Shown here: piece after piece, positions 58,996 to 64,000 of the stretch
How positions within the stretch are numbered: position 1 is the stretch's first letter
Layout of the letters: each line of letters begins with the position of its first letter
Source: Apiotrichum sp. Y4204
Lineage: Eukaryota; Basidiomycota; Tremellomycetes; Trichosporonales; Trichosporonaceae
Assembly: GCA_025531455.1 (NCBI GenBank)
Contig: JAMYHL010000044.1
Coordinates: 62,001-126,000 of the forward strand
Direction of reading: 5' to 3'
DNA length: 64,000 bases
Notes under the pieces: generated by a model
Told to the model about the DNA's origin: nothing
The model's input: only the letters and a program-made list of their open reading frames with translations
Database searches by the model: none
Translations under genes and position numbers: made by a program

Positions 58996-61900
58996 ATGAC
59001 CCAGCCTCGGGTTACTGTCCACGGACCGGGACTACACTCGCCAGCACTCTCGTCGGCCGGGTCAACTGGGATGGAGAGATCACACCAGGGCTCCATGCTG
59101 GAGCGCTCTGATAGCATGTCGTTTGATCCACCCCAGATGCCCTCAACCTCTCGACGTCCGTCGGGGGCTTCGGTGCACTCTCAAGGCGCCTCGATTCACT
59201 CGCACGGCACATCTACCCACCACGCATCCTCGCTCGGCTATGGCGTACACCCACCGCATTCCCCAGCATCCGTATCGTCGTCGTCGGCGCACTTCCGCGG
59301 GGATTATGACGACAGCAGACAGCCGTGGTCGTACAGCCCACAGTCAGCTCCTATCGCACTCCCATCTTCAGCCGGAAGTGGTAGCGGGGCAAAGGCACAG
59401 GCAATACACAGACAGCAGTTGCCGCGCATCGCCACGCCGTTGAATGACGACCAAGGGTCGCTCGAAGAGGGTCCCCGCAGTGCGCCGGCATCGAGCCCTC
59501 TTGCGGGCCCCGTGCCGCCATTCGTGCAGCCGCCGCGCTCATCCTCAAGCCCCGATCCACGCTCAGCTGGACATTCTGCGGCAAGTTCCCCCATCACGTC
59601 GCCAATAGAGTCACGGCCGGGCGGGCCAGGCTATTTTCCCGTTCATCCCGGCCCGCCGCAGGTGTTCGACGCATCGCACAGCATCCGCAATGACAGCAGC
59701 TTGCGCGAATCCAAGTCCTCTGGTGGCCTTGTCAAACCGCGCGCCGCGTTCATGTCCAATATTTCGGGCTCATCCTCTTCAACAGCCGTCGACGGCGGGC
59801 CATCGTCGCGCCGTTCCGAGACCCCCACATCCATGTCCTCGGCACACGGCCAAGCATCGTCGACCATCACCGCAGTCGGCAACCCATCCAACCCGTCATC
59901 CCAGCCAGTCAAACGCTCTGGCTCTGTAACATTTTGCGCGAAGTGTGGTTTCGCCGTCCGCGGCCAGTTTGTTCGCGCCCTGCATCAGGTATACCACTTG
60001 GATTGTTTCCGGTGCAAGGTGGGTGGCTTTTCCTTGTTTCTGCGCACTGACATATTCCCAGGATTGCGACAAGGTGGTGGCCCAAAAGTTCTTCCCCATC
60101 GAGGATGGCGACGCGCAGTACCCGTTGTGCGAGCGTGACTACTTTGCCAGGCTCAACTTGATATGTGCAAAGTGTGACCAGGCGTTGCGGTCGAGCTATA
60201 TTACAGCATGCGGTGAGTTCAGCATACCTTAGGGTCAAAAGCTCACATCAAGGTGAAAAGTTCCACGTCGAGCACTTCTCGTGCTCGGTCTGTGACACTG
60301 TGTTTGGACCCAGCGATTCCTACTACGAACACGATGGGAAAGTCTGTGCGTATCAGCAAAGATGGTGCGAGGTGATTGTCTCTGACCTGAACAGACTGCC
60401 ACTATCACTACTCTATCAGCTTCGCCAACAAGTGTGTGGGCTGTGAAACGGCCATTCTGAAGCAGTTTGTGGAGATCAACCGTAACGGGCGAGACGAGTG
60501 CTGGCATCCAGAATGCTACATGATCCACAAGTTTTGGAACGTCCGGCTCGCCTCGCGCAACTTTACCACGCCGGCAGCGACGACACCGGTCACATCGTCC
60601 ATATCGCTGCTCGAAATGAGCTCGTTGTCAATGTCGGGATCGCCGGTCAACACGACAGCAGGTAGCCCGAACTGGACACAGGAGGTCACTCCCGAGGAAT
60701 TAAAGGACCGCCAGATCAATATGGAGCTCAAGGTCTCGCAAATCTGGCTCGTCCTCTCTGGATTCGAGGAGAGCTCGGCGGCCTGCATCGGCGATATGCT
60801 TCGTGTTGTCAACGAGCGCAAGCTGCTTGACGTGATCCTCCTCGCGGAAAAGTTCATCCTCCATGTGGAGACCCTCTTCGCCGTGATCGACGACTTGGAG
60901 GCTCAGTTTGCCGTGGCGGGTGTGAAGGGTGCGTATGATTTGAAGGTTGACTTCGTGTAGAGCGCATCTCTGACCATCACAGGCATGCCCCACGCACGAG
61001 AAGCCAAGCAGCTGTGCCGCAAATTGGTCAACTTTTTCTCCATGTTGTCCCAGATATCGCCACATGGTGGCGCGATTCCCAACATGCCGGATCTTCTCAC
61101 ACAGGTTACTCAATTGGCGCACTACCTCAAGATCCTTATCCGTATCGCCTTGACGGGCGCGATAAAGCTGGACCGCGAGCAGGGAAATCCCAATGCGATG
61201 ATGAACGCGCTCGCTCGGCTGCACATGCTCTCGCTGGATAACGCCGACCCGTCACTACAGAAACGTGGAGACCACCCGGACCCTCCGGCGCCACGTACCC
61301 CGTGGACAGGAAACGAAAGCCCAGAAGAGATGGCCCAGCGCAGCTTTGATTCTCTCACCCGCCATCCAGAGGGTCTTATTCCCAGCACACAAAACATCGC
61401 CTACGGATACAGGAGTCTGGCCGTGGAGACTACAGGCGAGACGACACTCCGTGGCCCTCAGGATGACCGGTTTGTTCCGAATGACGGCTGTGCGCACTGC
61501 AACGGCGCAATCGAAGACGATTGCATCCGCCAAGGCATGTTCAACCGTTGGCACTCCGCGTGTGTCGAGTGCAAGCAGTGCGGTGACAAGGCCAGCGCAA
61601 CCAAGGGCTCAGAGTCGCCGCTCAACCGAACGATAACCGACGACGAATCCCACGAAGGTGGCGCATCGCTGGTAAAGGCCGTTCCGAAACGCAAGCCATC
61701 CCGTGTGGGAGACTTCAGTTACGAGCCGCCCAAGATCAAGTTCGCTCCCGCTGAGATCATCTGGTGTTCCCTCCATCGCTCGTCTAGTGCTATTGCTGGG
61801 TTCCAGCCTGTCTCGCGTCTCGAGCAGTTTGCCTTCCTCCTTCACGTTGCGCTCCGAAGACTGTACCTTCACTTCCGCGAGCACCACGGTATCCAGAGTG

Positions 61901-64000
61901 GTGAGTACCGAGTTTTATTATTTACATGTCCATGGCTGACAATTAGCTCTCACGCGCACTGAGCCTGAGGCAGACGTCAAGCGTGTCAAGAGTGTGACTC
62001 TTGACCGCAAGCTTTCTTCCACAGCTCGTCTTCCCCAGCGCTCGACCGTCGTCGAAAGTCCCGCAGGCAAAATGGCAGACGAGAACGGCCAGGTAACCAC
62101 CCTGCGTGATACTCCTCCCGTGATCATCCCTCCCGAGGTCGAAGAAGGTCCCAAGTCTGCGACCGTGGACGTAATCCGGCCAGCGTTCGCACGCAACAAC
62201 ACACAGATTCGTATCGTCTCAGAGACGAATGCCACCGAGGGCGGCGATCCTGAACCTCAGATCCGGAATATCAGCAACACGCTTATGCTCCCACGGCGAG
62301 CCCAGGAGGACGACGTTATCACCCTGAGCGACATCCCCATGTTAACAAGCCGCTCCCCCCGTTCTCCCATGGACTCTATCCCCCTCATGGCGCAGCTTTC
62401 CCCACTGCAGTCGCTCATCGTGCGCCATTTCGCCCTTCTTCAGGTCCAGAAGACGGGCATCGGCCACCTCGTCGAGCTCGACGAGGTGATCGAGCTGCTC
62501 GACTCGCGCAAAAACCAGTGGTGGAACAAGTTCTTCAAGGGCAATCCGAAAAGAGACCAGAAGCGCAAGGGCGTGTTTGGCGTTCCCATTGAGATTCTCA
62601 TCGAGCGCACCGGGTCGGATTCCCAGCTCGGCGCCAACCCCAACGTGCAGCTCCGCGTCCCGGAGTTCATTGAAGAGATCATTTCCACGATGCGTCAGCA
62701 GGACATGTCGGTCGAAGGTATTTTCCGCAAGAACGGTAACATTCGCAAACTGCAGGCCCTTGCAGATGCCCTCGATAAGGACTCAGCGTCCGTCGTGCTC
62801 GCGGATGAGAACCCCGTGCAGCTTGCGGCTCTTCTCAAGCGCTTCCTGCGCGAGATGCCCGACCCGCTGCTCACTTTCCGCCTGCATAAATTGTTCTGCG
62901 CTGCTGCGAGTAAGTCTTGCAAGATATCTGTTTTGAATGGCTAGTCTGACGCCAGTGCTCCCGAATCCCGAGGACAAGAAGAGGACGCTTCACCTCTTGG
63001 TGACGCTCCTTCCCAAGCCCAACCGCGACATTATGGAAGTCCTTTTCGTTTTCCTCCGCTGGGTCGCGAGCTTCTCTTACCGTGACGAGGAGACCGGCAG
63101 CCGCATGGACTTGGCCAACCTCGCAACTGTCATCTGCCCGAGCATTTTGTACGCCAAGGGCCAGAACGCCGCACGCGACGAGAGCTTCATTGCCATCCAG
63201 GCGGTACAGGCACTTCTCGAGGCCCAGGACGACATCTACCACGTTCCTCCGGAGCTTCTTTTCGTGATCCACGAAAACGTCTCCCACATCTTCACGAAAG
63301 AAATCGACCTTCCGCCAAAGGAGATTCACAAGCACTGCGCCAAGTATCTCCAGGCGCGCAACGTTCCCATGCATCACCGCGGCGAGCGACCAGGCGGCGG
63401 ACTCGCCCCAGGCTCCGGCCCGACACTCCGTGTTGAGCGACCGACCGACCTTCCTAGTAGACTGAGCGGATACAAGTCGGACAGCGGCAGCCGTGAGGGT
63501 CACGGTGAGCGCGAGCCGCGAGGCCGTGGCGGCGACCCACGTGAGCGGGACCCGCGCGACCGTGAACGCGATCCGAGGGAACGCGACCACCGGGCTGATC
63601 CGCGAGCGGATCCCCGCGACCGCGACCGTGAGGACATGGGATCCCTCCGCGCCAACGCTTCGCCTGCGCTCAACTCGCGTCCCACGAGCTGGGGCGCTGG
63701 CGGCGCCTCGGGAACCAGCACCCCGACTGGCAACAACAGTGGGGCGATGATGCAGATGCCGACGCCGCACATCAACGGTGCAGCTGTCACGTCACCCACG
63801 TTCCCCACGCACTCGGCTCTCCAGCACCCCCTTCCATCGCTCCCATCTCCTAGCTGGCGCGGCCCCTTCCAGGGCACGTCGGGCGGCAGCAATGGCTCGC
63901 GCCAGAGCTCGCGTGGATCGGCGCCTCCCTCCCCCAGCATCGCCGACGCCGAGCGCCGCAGCTTCCAGATGGAGCGCGACCGATCGCGCGACCGCTCGTG
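58996..64000 (+). CDS. LRG1: Lrg1-type RhoGAP with three LIM domains, 3' end outside
   Basis: Exons 58996-60018, 60062-60212, 60253-60345, 60395-60928, 60983-61900, 61947-62909 and 62956 onward; the frame is open at the right edge, so the C-terminus is missing. About 310 disordered Ser/Pro residues precede LIM-1 (FCAKCGFAVRGQFVRALHQ, then CFRCKDCDK) and LIM-2 (CAKCDQALRSSYITACG, then CSVCDTVFG, YCHYHYS), followed by CVGCETAILKQFVE and CWHPECYMIHKFWNVRL. A third, looser LIM starts at CAHCNGAIEDDC. The RhoGAP domain (about 1116-1330) has the arginine finger in VEGIFRKNGNIRKL and FLRWVASFSY. The tail has Arg-Asp/Glu repeats (DPRERDPRDRERDPRERD). Lrg1 turns off Rho1, which limits glucan synthesis and wall-integrity signalling and affects cell fusion and polarity. 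Two introns are 40 and 43 nt. Confidence 0.92.

Overview
The window looks like nuclear chromosomal DNA of a basidiomycete yeast, probably a tremellomycete close to Trichosporon, Cutaneotrichosporon or Apiotrichum. This rests on four things: GC-rich genes with a strong C/G third-base bias; many short introns with GTGAGT or GTAAGT donors, CTGAC/CTAAC-like branch sites and CAG/TAG acceptors; protein families found across fungi; and fungal-specific genes (SLA1, LRG1, EOS1-like, RMD1-like, short-form lumazine synthase). The species call is inference. Exon models were built by hand from splice signals, phase and protein-family continuity, and all multi-exon models given keep an intact frame.

Layout, left to right: the 3' end of a PHD-finger gene (2-949); a five-exon gene that joins cystathionine beta-lyase to mevalonate kinase in one frame (2110-5244); a 2-oxoglutarate/Fe(II) oxygenase (5528-7189); on the minus strand a secreted GH29 alpha-L-fucosidase (7691-10191) and a Dap1/MAPR-type cytochrome-b5-like protein (10571-11388); LETM1/Mdm38 (12357-14735); an intron-containing tRNA-Gln(CUG) on the minus strand (15354-15449); lumazine synthase RIB4 (minus, 15861-16812) divergent from ketol-acid reductoisomerase ILV5 (17657-19260); a 4.9-kb gene-free stretch; a POT-family peptide transporter (24161-26470); a 3.8-kb gene-free stretch; a Mid2-like single-pass membrane protein (30275-32566); ESCRT-II subunit SNF8/VPS22 (minus, 32897-33655); an EOS1-like ER membrane protein (35569-37918); a small proline-rich unknown (40080-40886); an RMD1/DUF155 protein (minus, 41070-43125) divergent from the endocytic adaptor SLA1 (43723-47631); a four-TM MARVEL-like protein (minus, 48280-49230); alanyl-tRNA synthetase (minus, 50647-53845); a 5.1-kb divergent spacer; and the three-LIM RhoGAP LRG1, which runs off the right edge (58996-64000).

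There is no operon or evident cluster. The metabolic genes are housekeeping steps in methionine/sterol, riboflavin and branched-chain amino-acid synthesis. SLA1 and LRG1 both act on the cortex and cell wall. SNF8 acts in endosomal sorting.

The strongest unusual signal is the cystathionine beta-lyase-mevalonate kinase fusion. The mevalonate-kinase ATP-binding motif is encoded in the same exon as the lyase C-terminus, and there is no in-frame stop between them and no usable start for a separate kinase. Other points of interest are introns of 31 and 34 nt, two in-frame AUGs in the alanyl-tRNA synthetase that predict mitochondrial and cytosolic forms, a tRNA-derived Pol III box pair inside a gene desert, and a 10-bp palindrome shared by the tRNA-Gln and AlaRS upstream regions.
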